From NCBI GenBank assembly GCA_030148045.1, contig JASBUE010000125.1, positions 1 through 13,054 on the forward strand: a stretch of DNA of 13,054 bases. Direction: 5' to 3'. Numbering within the stretch: position 1 is the first letter of the stretch; each line of letters begins with the position of its first letter. This document shows positions 1 to 6,865 of this stretch, in pieces. This stretch comes from Candidatus Tenderia sp. (GTDB taxonomy: Bacteria > Pseudomonadota > Gammaproteobacteria > Tenderiales > Tenderiaceae). The notes under the pieces are model-generated. The model saw nothing but the letters and a program-made list of their open reading frames with translations. It searched no databases and was not told the DNA's origin. A program made the position numbers and the translations under genes.

Positions 1-2
1 CG

Positions 3-98
3 CCGACCGAGATCAGTCCCACGCATCTGCGCGAGCTGGGCCTGCGGCAGCGTCAGCCCCATAGTGAGAGCAAGGCCGAGCCTGCCGCGGCGGAATAA
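3..98 (+). CDS. C-terminal end of an unidentified protein (5' truncated by the window)
   Basis: An open frame enters from the left edge and ends at TAA 96-98. The 31 visible residues run from PTEISPTHLRELGLRQR to a polar, Ala/Glu-rich tail ending EPAAAE. The disordered-looking tail and the stop just before an intergenic repeat make it a plausible protein end. There is too little sequence to recognise a family. The other two forward frames are less protein-like here. The function is unknown. Confidence 0.5.
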   Translation, partial: PTEISPTHLRELGLRQRQPHSESKAEPAAAE

Positions 99-157
99 TA
101 GATTCTGTTATAAGATTGAACCTGCTTGTCTGAGACGGTCCTAAAGGTAACTTACAT

Positions 158-250
158 GTAGGTTGGGCTGAGCGTTTTTGGCGCAGCCCAACGAATGTTT
201 GGGGAGGCCCAAAGAAGGCGTTGGGCTTCATTGCATTTAGCCCAACCTAC
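158..250. repeat. REP/BIME-like palindromic element with four alternating GTTGGGCT units
   Basis: The unit GTTGGGCT appears at 162-169 (+), 185-192 (-), 220-227 (+) and 239-246 (-). The outer arms extend to a perfect 12-bp inverted repeat, GTAGGTTGGGCT at 158-169 and AGCCCAACCTAC at 239-250. The inner arms form AGCCCAACG (185-193) and CGTTGGGCT (219-227). The element can fold as two side-by-side hairpins (162-192 and 220-246) or as one large nested hairpin. This is the layout of REP doublets mobilised by RAYT transposases in gammaproteobacteria; that assignment is from general knowledge. It ends 33 bp before the nadA start codon, so it would lie in the nadA leader or promoter region. No convincing sigma-70 promoter was found in 99-157. 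Confidence 0.75.
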
Positions 251-282
251 AAGAAATACATGTTGTGGTTAGGGGTGGAGTG

Positions 283-1386
283 ATGACAGCGACAGCAGCA
301 ATAGCCATTCAACGTTTTGCACAGGTCAGCGAAGCCGATTGTCAGGCCCGTATTCAGGCCGCCAAGGCGGCCCTGGGCGAGCGCCTGCTGATCCTGGGTC
401 ACCACTATCAGCGTGAAGAGGTGTTCCGCCACGCCGACGCCTCGGGCGACTCGCTCAAACTGTCGCGCGTGGCGGCCGCCTCCAAGGCCCGGTACATCGT
501 GTTTTGCGGTGTGCATTTCATGGCCGAGGTGGCCGACATCCTGTCACGCCCGGATCAGGTCGCCATCCTGCCCGATCTGGCGGCCGGCTGTTCCATGGCC
601 GACATGGCCAACCTGGCCAATGTGGAGCGCGCCTGGCGTGAACTGTCAGAGGTGTTGGACCCGGATGAAACGGTTACGCCGGTCACTTACATCAATTCCG
701 CCGCCGATCTGAAATCCTTCTGCGGTGAACACGGCGGTATCGTTTGTACTTCCACCAACGCCCGACATGTCTTGGAATGGGCTTTTGAGCGGCGCGAAAA
801 GATCCTGTTCTTCCCCGACCAGCACCTGGGGCGCAACACCGCCTACAAGATGGGTATCCCCCTGGATGAGATGGTGGTGTGGGACTTCGATCAACCCATG
901 GGCGGGTTGACGCCGGAGCAGATCAGGAACGCTCGGATGATCCTGTGGAAAGGCTTCTGTTCCGTGCACCAGATGTTCCGCCCCGAACACATCGACGCCT
1001 TCCGCGAAAAATTCCCGGACGGCAGGGTGATCTCCCATCCAGAATCCTCTTTTGAGGTGTGCCAGAAATCCGATTACGTCGGCTCCACCGAGTACATCAT
1101 CAAGACCATCAACGAGTCACCCGACGGCAGCCGTTGGTTGGTGGGCACCGAGCTCAATCTGGTCAAGCGCCTGGCCGAACAGAACAAGGCGCGCGGTACC
1201 CACGTGCACTTCATGTCGCCGACCATCTGCATGTGTTCCACCATGTTCCGCATCGATCCGCAGCACCTGCTCTGGACGCTGGAAAACCTGGTGGAAGGCA
1301 AGGTGGTGAACCAGATCAAAGTGCCGGAAAAGACCGCCGCCCAGGCGCGCCTGGCACTGCAACGCATGCTCGATCTCAATATTTAG
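283..1386 (+). CDS. nadA: Quinolinate synthase (NadA), [4Fe-4S] enzyme
   Basis: NadA condenses iminoaspartate (from NadB) with dihydroxyacetone phosphate to give quinolinate, the de novo precursor of NAD in the cytoplasm. The 367-residue product has the expected motifs: LGHHYQREEV near residues 38-47, GCSMADMAN with Cys103, KGFCSVHQ with Cys226, SHPESSFEVC near 251-260, and CMCSTMFRIDP with Cys316/Cys318. Cys103, Cys226 and Cys318 fit the three cluster ligands of the Bacillus-type, about 368-residue enzymes, which place them near 110, 230 and 320; E. coli NadA is shorter. ATG 283 is chosen because AGGGG at 271-275 is well spaced from it. An in-frame GTG at 265 would add six residues with no better ribosome site. 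No nadB or nadC lies in the window. The palindromic element at 158-250 sits directly upstream. Confidence 0.96.
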   Translation: MTATAAIAIQRFAQVSEADCQARIQAAKAALGERLLILGHHYQREEVFRHADASGDSLKLSRVAAASKARYIVFCGVHFMAEVADILSRPDQVAILPDLAAGCSMADMANLANVERAWRELSEVLDPDETVTPVTYINSAADLKSFCGEHGGIVCTSTNARHVLEWAFERREKILFFPDQHLGRNTAYKMGIPLDEMVVWDFDQPMGGLTPEQIRNARMILWKGFCSVHQMFRPEHIDAFREKFPDGRVISHPESSFEVCQKSDYVGSTEYIIKTINESPDGSRWLVGTELNLVKRLAEQNKARGTHVHFMSPTICMCSTMFRIDPQHLLWTLENLVEGKVVNQIKVPEKTAAQARLALQRMLDLNI

Positions 1387-1410
1387 ACTTTTAATAGAAG
1401 GGTTACGACA

Positions 1411-1545
1411 GTGATTAAGATGAAATGGTTTGCGCTGTTGGCCGCATTGGCAGTGACCACGGCATGCGCCGAACTGCAAAAGAACGCCGAAGAGGGTTTG
1501 GATAACGTCTCGGACATTCCGGACAAGGTGTGGACTTCGAAATAG
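1411..1545 (+). CDS. Small predicted lipoprotein, entericidin-like
   Basis: A 44-residue product starts at GTG 1411, with AGAAGGG at 1396-1402 as ribosome site. An ATG at 1420 is in frame but badly spaced. The N-terminus is a short signal (MIKMKWFALLAALAV) followed by TTAC, with Cys19 as the probable lipidation site. Only about 26 residues remain after the Cys (AELQKNAEEGLDNVSDIP and a Trp near the end). Size, lipobox and the small polar amphipathic tail resemble entericidin-type cell-envelope lipoproteins, where EcnA and EcnB act as an antidote/toxin pair. No partner gene is adjacent, so function by analogy is weak. It lies 24 bp after nadA and may be co-transcribed with it. The lipobox is not textbook (Thr at -3), so membrane anchoring is probable, not certain. 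Confidence 0.7.
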   Translation: MIKMKWFALLAALAVTTACAELQKNAEEGLDNVSDIPDKVWTSK

Positions 1546-1561
1546 TCCAAACGGCTTAGTC

Positions 1562-1582
1562 TGACCAAATTTAAATTGGTCA
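1562..1582. promoter_or_regulatory. Operator-like dyad TGACCAA-N7-TTGGTCA
   Basis: A perfect 7-bp inverted repeat (TGACCAA at 1562-1568, TTGGTCA at 1576-1582) is separated by ATTTAAA and ends 5 bp before ATG 1588, the first gene of the hydrogenase operon. The 21-bp length and AT centre fit a dimeric regulator site. It could also be a weak hairpin in the leader that hides the start region. No regulator is identified. Confidence 0.35.
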
Positions 1583-1587
1583 TAACC

Positions 1588-2400
1588 ATGCCTGACAAAA
1601 ACCTGTTCGATGCCGCTGCCGCGTGTCTGGCCGCCTGTAGTATCGAGGATAAACTGCGTCTAACCCGGCGTTACGTCCGCGCCTGGCGCGACGGCGACCT
1701 GGCGCTAGCATCGAATTGTGCGCCTGAGCCTATCCATGAACCCGGCCGCCCGGATTCGCCTAAACTGGTCATGCCCGCCGATGTGCCCAGACGCGGCCTG
1801 GGTACGGCAGCGGGACGCGCCGCCATGCTCCATGCCGTCACCCATATTGAGTTCAATGCCATCAACCTGGCCTGGGATGCGGTGTATCGCTTTCGTGATT
1901 TGCCGCAGCAGTACTATTGCGATTGGCTGCAGGTGGCGGAAGAAGAGGCCTATCACTTTCAATTGTTGCGCGCGCGCCTGCAGCAGCTGGACTATGACTA
2001 CGGTGATTTTCCCGCCCATAACGGCCTATGGGACATGGCGCAAAAGACCGCCTTCGACCCCATGGTGCGCATGGCCCTAGTGCCGCGTGTGTTGGAGGCG
2101 CGCGGTCTGGATGTCACACCCGGCATCATGAGGCGCCTGCGTCGTGTAGGCGACCTGGAATCGGTGGCGGCGCTGGAGATTATCCTGCGCGACGAGGTGG
2201 GCCATGTGGAAATCGGTTCACGCTGGTTCAAATACTTTTGCGATCAACGCGGCCTGGGCATGGAGCAGACCTTTCGCGATTTGATCAGCCGCTATTTCGC
2301 CGGGCGGTTACGCGGCCCGTTCAACGATGCGGCGCGTATTCAGGCGGGCTTTAGCGAGGCCGAATTGCGTGCGCTTGAAGCACCAGGGGCGGGCACGTAG
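1588..2400 (+). CDS. DUF455-family ferritin-like (putative di-iron) protein
   Basis: The product is a 270-residue, mostly helical protein of the DUF455 / COG2833 type, a ferritin-like family of unknown reaction. Candidate di-iron ligands form the usual pattern: Glu88 in HIEFNAINLAWDA, Glu120 and His123 in EEEAYHFQLL, Glu170 in PRVLEARGLDVTPG, and Glu203/His206 in RDEVGHVEIG. The last two segments are family hallmarks. The frame also allows TTG at 1576, but ATG 1588 gives a natural N-terminus (MPDKNLFDAA). Neither start has a clear Shine-Dalgarno, and the 1562-1582 dyad sits just before it. Only 33 bp separate it from hydB, so it probably belongs to the hydrogenase transcript. A role in redox, oxygen or iron handling near the hydrogenase is an inference from position only. 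Confidence 0.85.
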   Translation: MPDKNLFDAAAACLAACSIEDKLRLTRRYVRAWRDGDLALASNCAPEPIHEPGRPDSPKLVMPADVPRRGLGTAAGRAAMLHAVTHIEFNAINLAWDAVYRFRDLPQQYYCDWLQVAEEEAYHFQLLRARLQQLDYDYGDFPAHNGLWDMAQKTAFDPMVRMALVPRVLEARGLDVTPGIMRRLRRVGDLESVAALEIILRDEVGHVEIGSRWFKYFCDQRGLGMEQTFRDLISRYFAGRLRGPFNDAARIQAGFSEAELRALEAPGAGT

Positions 2401-2433
2401 ACTCGAAGCGGTAAGCCCAACGGGAGACAGGGA

Positions 2434-3540
2434 TTGACGACTCAGGCTCACTTTCTGGCGCGCGAGGATTTTCAAACGCTCATCGATGTCTTGACCGAGG
2501 CGGGCTATCGATGTCTCGGCCCCCGGGTGCGTGACGGCGCCATCGTCATGGAGGCATTCACCCAGGCCGCCCAACTGCCGGTGGGTGTGCATGACCGGCA
2601 ATCCCCCGGCAGCTATCGTTTGGAACAGTCCGACTCATCCCGTTACTTCGCCTGGGCCAACGGCCCGCAGGCGCTCAAGCCCTTGTTGTTTTCCCCCCGT
2701 GAAATCCTGTGGCGCGCTGAGCGCGATGCCGCCGGCAGACTCAATTTTGTCGAAGTCCACGCCGACGCCCAGAAGACCGCCGTCTTCGGTGTGCGCAGTT
2801 GCGACCTGGCTGGTATGCGGGTGCAGGACAAAATTCTGATCCACGATGAATATCAGGATGATCTTTACCGGGCGCGACGTGAGGTGCTGTTCACGGTGGC
2901 GGTGAATTGCAGTCATCCATCCGAGACCTGCTTTTGCGCCTCCACCGGCGACGGCCCGACGGCCGACGAGGGTTATGACCTGTTACTGTCGGAACTGGAA
3001 GAGGGCTTCCTGATCGGTGCCGGTTCCGTCACCGGTGAGGCCGTGCTTGAGCGTTTGCCCGTGGACAGGGCCAGCGATCGGCAACACTTCGTCGCCGCGC
3101 AGCAGGCCATTCATGCGGCGCAAGTGCAGACGCGCAAGTTGCCGGCCAAGGTGGAGCAAGTGCTGCTCGACAATCTGGAGCATGGGCGCTGGCAGGAGGT
3201 GGCTGGGCGTTGCCTCTCTTGCGGTAATTGCACCATGGTCTGCCCCACCTGTTTCTGTCACCAGGAAGTGGAACAGCCGCAGTTGGACGGCCAGGCCACC
3301 GAGCATCTGCGTGAATGGGATTCCTGCTTCACCGACGGACACAGCTATATCCACGGCATGGTCATCCGCGAGGACACGGAAAAGCGCTATCGTCAGTGGC
3401 TGACCCACAAACTGGCCACTTGGGTGCAACAATTCGGTAACAGTGGCTGTGTAGGCTGTGGACGGTGTATCGCCTGGTGCCCGGTGGGCATCGACCTGAC
3501 CGAAGAGGCCAACGTCATCGCGGGGAACGTCGATGACTAA
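2434..3540 (+). CDS. hydB: Group 3b [NiFe] hydrogenase (sulfhydrogenase), beta iron-sulfur subunit
   Basis: HydB carries electrons between the diaphorase subunit and the hydrogenase small subunit in soluble NAD(P)-linked sulfhydrogenases. The 368-residue product has the family's N-terminal region with FGVRSCDLAGMRVQD (about 118-132), a cysteine-rich NCSHPSETCFC segment (159-168), and two four-cysteine cluster motifs. These are Cys260, 263, 266 and 270 in CLSCGNCTMVCP, and Cys339, 342, 345 and 349 in CVGCGRCIAWCP. The start is TTG 2434: GGGAGA at 2422-2427 is correctly spaced, and the first in-frame ATG is 39 codons inside the conserved region. Its end overlaps hydG (ATGACTAA, 3533-3540), so translation is likely coupled. 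The gene looks intact. Confidence 0.93.
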   Translation: MTTQAHFLAREDFQTLIDVLTEAGYRCLGPRVRDGAIVMEAFTQAAQLPVGVHDRQSPGSYRLEQSDSSRYFAWANGPQALKPLLFSPREILWRAERDAAGRLNFVEVHADAQKTAVFGVRSCDLAGMRVQDKILIHDEYQDDLYRARREVLFTVAVNCSHPSETCFCASTGDGPTADEGYDLLLSELEEGFLIGAGSVTGEAVLERLPVDRASDRQHFVAAQQAIHAAQVQTRKLPAKVEQVLLDNLEHGRWQEVAGRCLSCGNCTMVCPTCFCHQEVEQPQLDGQATEHLREWDSCFTDGHSYIHGMVIREDTEKRYRQWLTHKLATWVQQFGNSGCVGCGRCIAWCPVGIDLTEEANVIAGNVDD

Positions 3541-4366
3541 TCCGTATTTGCCTTTTGAGGCCGAAGTGGTAGAGCGGGTTCAGGAATCGCCGACCGTGTT
3601 CACCCTGCGGCTGCGCTTTACCGATGAGGAGCAGCATAGGCGTTATCAGTTTGCGCCGGGCCAGTTCAATATGGTCTACCTTTATGGCGTGGGCGAGGTG
3701 CCGATCTCCATCGTCTCGGACCCGGAGGACGAACATCTGTACTACCATACCATTCGCACCGTCGGTCGGGTGACCCGCGGGCTGGCCCAGGTAAAGGAAG
3801 GTCAGCGCGTCGGGATTCGCGGCCCCTTCGGGCGTGGCTGGCCGCTGAGCAAGGCCGAGGGCCGCGATGTATTGATCGTCACCGGCGGTTTGGGCTGCGC
3901 GCCGGTGGTGTCGGTGATCAACTATATCATCAGCCGCCGCGAGCGTTTCGGCCGCTTGACGATTATGCAAGGCGTCAAGCACTCGGATGATTTGTTGTGG
4001 CGCGAGCGTTACAAACTCTGGAGCCGTATGCCCGATACCCAGGTGATCGTGGCGGCGGACAGGGCCGGCAAGCAGTGGCCTTGGCGCGAGGGTTCGGTAA
4101 TCGCCATGTTCGATGAATTGCAATTGGCGCCCGAGCGCAGTCTGGCCATGATGTGCGGTCCGGAGGGCATGATGCGCGCCGCGGTCAACCGGCTGTTGCA
4201 GTTGGGTATGCAGCCGGACAGTCTGTACATGAGTATGGAACGCAACATGCAATGCGCCGTCGGCCATTGCGGCCATTGTCAGTATGGCGGTCAGTTTATC
4301 TGTAAGAACGGCCCGGTATTTGCGTACAGCCAGATTAGGGATATATTTGGTGTAGCGGGTTTTTAA
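3533..4366 (+). CDS. hydG: Group 3b [NiFe] hydrogenase, gamma (FAD/NAD(P)-binding) subunit
   Basis: This diaphorase subunit exchanges electrons with NAD(P)H in the cytosol. The 277 residues follow the ferredoxin-reductase layout. The FAD-binding barrel contains PGQFNMVYLYGVGEVPISI (42-60). The nucleotide-binding fold contains VTGGLGCAPVVSV (116-128) and MMCGPEGMM (206-214). A C-terminal [2Fe-2S] site uses Cys241, Cys246, Cys249 and Cys257 in CAVGHCGHCQYGGQFIC. NAD versus NADP preference cannot be read from sequence alone. The ATG overlaps the hydB stop by 8 nt and has GGGGAAC upstream. The symbol follows the Pyrococcus hydBGDA naming; it is unrelated to HydG of [FeFe]-hydrogenase maturation. 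The usual next gene, hydD, is displaced by a 4HB gene. Confidence 0.93.
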   Translation: MTNPYLPFEAEVVERVQESPTVFTLRLRFTDEEQHRRYQFAPGQFNMVYLYGVGEVPISIVSDPEDEHLYYHTIRTVGRVTRGLAQVKEGQRVGIRGPFGRGWPLSKAEGRDVLIVTGGLGCAPVVSVINYIISRRERFGRLTIMQGVKHSDDLLWRERYKLWSRMPDTQVIVAADRAGKQWPWREGSVIAMFDELQLAPERSLAMMCGPEGMMRAAVNRLLQLGMQPDSLYMSMERNMQCAVGHCGHCQYGGQFICKNGPVFAYSQIRDIFGVAGF

Positions 4367-4387
4367 CAGCCCTGGGGGGTGACAGCG

Positions 4388-4792
4388 ATGAAAGAGTATC
4401 GATTCGAAGAGGAAGAGACCTGGAAGCTGGCGCGCGAACTGGCCTGGGATGTGTACAGCGTTACCAGCCGCGGCGCCTTTGCCGGGGATCACCGCATGCG
4501 CAACAGTGTGCGTCGGGCCAGTTTCGCCATCATGGCCAATGTCGCGGAAGGGGTGGAGCGGGGCGGCACGCTGGAATTCGTGCGTTACCTTTCCGATGCC
4601 AAGGACGAGATTGAAGAGTTGCATACACAGTTGAATCAGGCGGAACAGAAGGGGTTTGTCAACGGCGTCACCCGGGCGCGACTGGAACATGCGCTGGAGT
4701 CGCTGGGTTGCATGATCAGCGGTCTGATGACCTCCATTAATCAGGAATTTCTCAACACCGGCAGCGTGAGCGTCGACTATCAAGTCATTTAA
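4388..4792 (+). CDS. Four-helix-bundle protein, S23/IVS family (TIGR02436-like)
   Basis: The 134-residue, all-helical, charged product matches the family first found in 23S rRNA intervening sequences. The signature is the segment with SVRRASFAIMANVAEG (40-55), followed by the GGTLEFVRYLSDAKDEIEEL stretch (59-78). The name 'ribosomal protein S23' used in databases is misleading. Family functions are largely unknown; the related Avd proteins bind nucleic acid in diversity-generating retroelements. ATG 4388 has GGGGGG at 4373-4378; an in-frame GTG at 4379 lies too close to that site. It sits in the middle of the hydrogenase operon, 21 bp after hydG, and its stop (TAA 4790-4792) coincides with the beginning of the hydD coding region. 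It is not a known hydrogenase subunit. Its base composition does not stand out from its neighbours. Confidence 0.88.
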   Translation: MKEYRFEEEETWKLARELAWDVYSVTSRGAFAGDHRMRNSVRRASFAIMANVAEGVERGGTLEFVRYLSDAKDEIEELHTQLNQAEQKGFVNGVTRARLEHALESLGCMISGLMTSINQEFLNTGSVSVDYQVI

Positions 4793-5570
4793 TAACAAGC
4801 CCAAAATCGCCGTCCATAAATTCAGTTCCTGCGACGGCTGCCAACTGGCTTTCCTGAATCTGGGCGAGCCCTTGTTGACCTTGGCCGACAGGGTCGACAT
4901 CGTCCACTTCGCCGAGGCCGGTCCGGTGGAGCCTCAGGCCGACGTGGACATCGCCTTCGTCGAAGGCAGTATCACCACCCCCGACGAGCAAGAGCGCATC
5001 CAAGCGGTGCGCGCCAACAGCCGATATCTGGTGACCATCGGCGCCTGCGCCACGGCCGGTGGGGTGCAGGCGCTGCGTAATAACGCTGATGCCCCAGCCT
5101 GGATCGCCTCGGTGTACGCCTCGCCACAATTCATCGACACACTCGCTACCTCGACACCGGTTTCCGAGCATGTGCGGGTGGATTATGAGCTGTGGGGCTG
5201 TCCCATCAACAGCCGTCAGGTGTTGGCGCTGCTGCGCGCCATGCTCTTCGGTGTAGCGCCCGCCATCGAGCGCGACAGTGTATGCCTGGAGTGTAAGCGC
5301 CGGGGTAATGTCTGTGTTCTGGTGGCGCAACAGCAACCCTGTATGGGGCCGGTGACCCAGACCGGTTGCGGCGCCTTGTGTCCGCGCTTCGGGCGTGACT
5401 GTTACGCCTGTTACGGACCGGCGGAAAATCCCAACCCCGATTCTCTATCGCGACGCTTCGCCGGTTTGGGCTTGATGCCGGAGGATATCGCGCGCCGCTT
5501 TCTGCATATCAATAACCACGCGCCCGCCTTTGCCATGGCGGGGCACAAAGTCAAGGCGGGCAAGCCATGA
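4791..5570 (+). CDS. hydD: Group 3b [NiFe] hydrogenase, delta (small) subunit; start codon missing or unusual
   Basis: The small subunit carries [4Fe-4S] clusters to the NiFe site. Clear homology begins at the codons for NKPKIAVHKFSSCDGCQL, with Cys codons at 4830 and 4839 (proximal cluster). It continues through ITIGACATAGG, WGCPINSRQ, and a cysteine-rich tail (CLECKRRGNVC, PCMGPVTQTGCGALC, GRDCYACYGP). Length, about 259-263 residues, is normal. The frame is open back only to 4770 (TGA at 4767-4769) and contains no ATG, GTG or TTG before TTG 4872, which would delete the essential CxxC. The start given, 4791, is the family-based edge of homology, not a start codon. Options are a rare ATC at 4779, one lost G after 4793 (giving a TAATG overlap), or frameshifting from the 4HB gene. 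The end overlaps hydA by ATGA. Confidence 0.85.
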   Translation, partial: NNKPKIAVHKFSSCDGCQLAFLNLGEPLLTLADRVDIVHFAEAGPVEPQADVDIAFVEGSITTPDEQERIQAVRANSRYLVTIGACATAGGVQALRNNADAPAWIASVYASPQFIDTLATSTPVSEHVRVDYELWGCPINSRQVLALLRAMLFGVAPAIERDSVCLECKRRGNVCVLVAQQQPCMGPVTQTGCGALCPRFGRDCYACYGPAENPNPDSLSRRFAGLGLMPEDIARRFLHINNHAPAFAMAGHKVKAGKP

Positions 5571-6865
5571 GCGAGCGGCGCGAGGTCTCTATCAAGGTGC
5601 CGGTGCTGGCCCGGGTGGAGGGCGAGGGGGCCCTCGATCTGGAGATCCGTGACGGCGAGATCAGCGAGCTGAAACTGCGCATCTTCGAGCCGCCGCGCCT
5701 GTTCGAAAAGTTTCTCGAAGGTCGCGCCTATCATGAAGTCCCCGATTTCGTCGCGCGCATCTGCGGCATCTGCCCGGTGGCCTACCAGATGAGTGCCGTG
5801 CACGCCATCGAGCGGGTATTCCGGTGCCAGCCGGGGCCCTGGGTCCGTGTCATGCGGCGGCTGCTCTATTGCGGTGAATGGCTGGAGAGCCACAGCCTGC
5901 ATATCCACCTGCTGGCCTTGCCCGATTTCCTTGGTTTCAGCAGTGTCACCGAAATGGCCAAACAATATCCGGACGAGGTGCGCCGCGGTCTGGCCCTCCA
6001 GGAGATCGGCAATGCCATTGTCTGTTTTTTCGGGGGGCGCTCGGTACATCCGGTGGGGGTGCGGGTCGGCGGTTTTCACAAGGCACCTTCACTGGCCGAA
6101 GCCAGACAGCTGCAGCAGCAGGTACGTGAACGGCTGACCGATGCCGAGGCCTTGGTGCGCTGGAGTGCGCAACTCGATCTGCCCGGTGCGCCGCAGGCGT
6201 TTGTCAGTGTCGCCACCCGCCATGCCGATGAGTATCCCATGAACGAGGGTCGCATTGTCAGCGACGCGGGGCACGACCTGGCCATCGAGCGGTTCCAGGA
6301 TCACTTCCAGGAACAACAGGTGCCACACTCCACCGCCCTGTATTGTCATCTCGATGGCCGGCCTTACCTGGTTGGGCCATTGGCACGCTTGAATCTGAAT
6401 CATGATCGGCTGCCCGGTCCCGTCCAGAGTTTGCTGGAGGAGTGTGGCATCCGTTTTCCCAGCAACAACATGTTCCACAGTCTGATCGCCCGGGCTGTGG
6501 AGATCTACTACGCCCTGTACGAGGCGCAAGGTATTCTGGAAAACTATTGGCTGCCGGACCTGCCTTACGCCGAAGTGACACCGAGGGCCGGCGTGGGCCA
6601 CGGCTGCACCGAGGCGCCGCGTGGGTTGTTGTGGCACCGCTATGAACTGGATGACGCCGGCGACATCGTCAGCGCCACCATCGTTCCCCCCACCAGTCAG
6701 AATCAGGCCCGCATCGAGGCCGATCTGCACCATGCCCTCAACGCCTTCGGCCTGGATCGTGATGACGCCGCCCTGCGCCTGCATGCCGAGACGGTGGTGC
6801 GCAATTACGACCCTTGCATCTCCTGTTCCACCCACTTTCTCGATCTGCGTGTCAAACGACGCTGA
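5567..6865 (+). CDS. hydA: Group 3b [NiFe] hydrogenase, alpha (large) catalytic subunit
   Basis: This subunit holds the NiFe active site for H2 oxidation or evolution. The 432 residues contain both metal-binding motifs: RICGICP with Cys66 and Cys69, and DPCISCSTH with Cys417, Cys420 and His423. Other family features are RVEGEGALDLEIRDG near the N-terminus and FFGGRSVHPVGVRVGGF at about 155-171. Nine residues (FLDLRVKRR) follow His423 and would be removed by the endopeptidase encoded next. The ATG overlaps the hydD stop (ATGA, 5567-5570), with AAGGCGGG as ribosome site. The DPCxSCxTH ending and the four-gene set support group 3b, not bidirectional Hox (3d), because no HoxE, HoxF or HoxU is present. 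The hyp genes needed for NiFe assembly are not in the window. Confidence 0.95.
   Translation: MSERREVSIKVPVLARVEGEGALDLEIRDGEISELKLRIFEPPRLFEKFLEGRAYHEVPDFVARICGICPVAYQMSAVHAIERVFRCQPGPWVRVMRRLLYCGEWLESHSLHIHLLALPDFLGFSSVTEMAKQYPDEVRRGLALQEIGNAIVCFFGGRSVHPVGVRVGGFHKAPSLAEARQLQQQVRERLTDAEALVRWSAQLDLPGAPQAFVSVATRHADEYPMNEGRIVSDAGHDLAIERFQDHFQEQQVPHSTALYCHLDGRPYLVGPLARLNLNHDRLPGPVQSLLEECGIRFPSNNMFHSLIARAVEIYYALYEAQGILENYWLPDLPYAEVTPRAGVGHGCTEAPRGLLWHRYELDDAGDIVSATIVPPTSQNQARIEADLHHALNAFGLDRDDAALRLHAETVVRNYDPCISCSTHFLDLRVKRR

Noticed and set aside
116..144. TTGAAC-N17-TCCTAA as a nadA promoter
   Set aside because: Spacing is right but the -10 box matches the sigma-70 consensus at only two of six positions.
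158..250. CRISPR-like array from the repeated GTTGGGCT words
   Set aside because: The units are 8-12 bp, alternate in orientation and form palindromes; there are no regular spacers or cas genes.
3515..4900. A 461-codon minus-strand frame across hydG, the 4HB gene and the hydD start
   Set aside because: It mirrors well-supported plus-strand genes, has no recognisable domains and crosses several gene borders, as an antisense shadow would.
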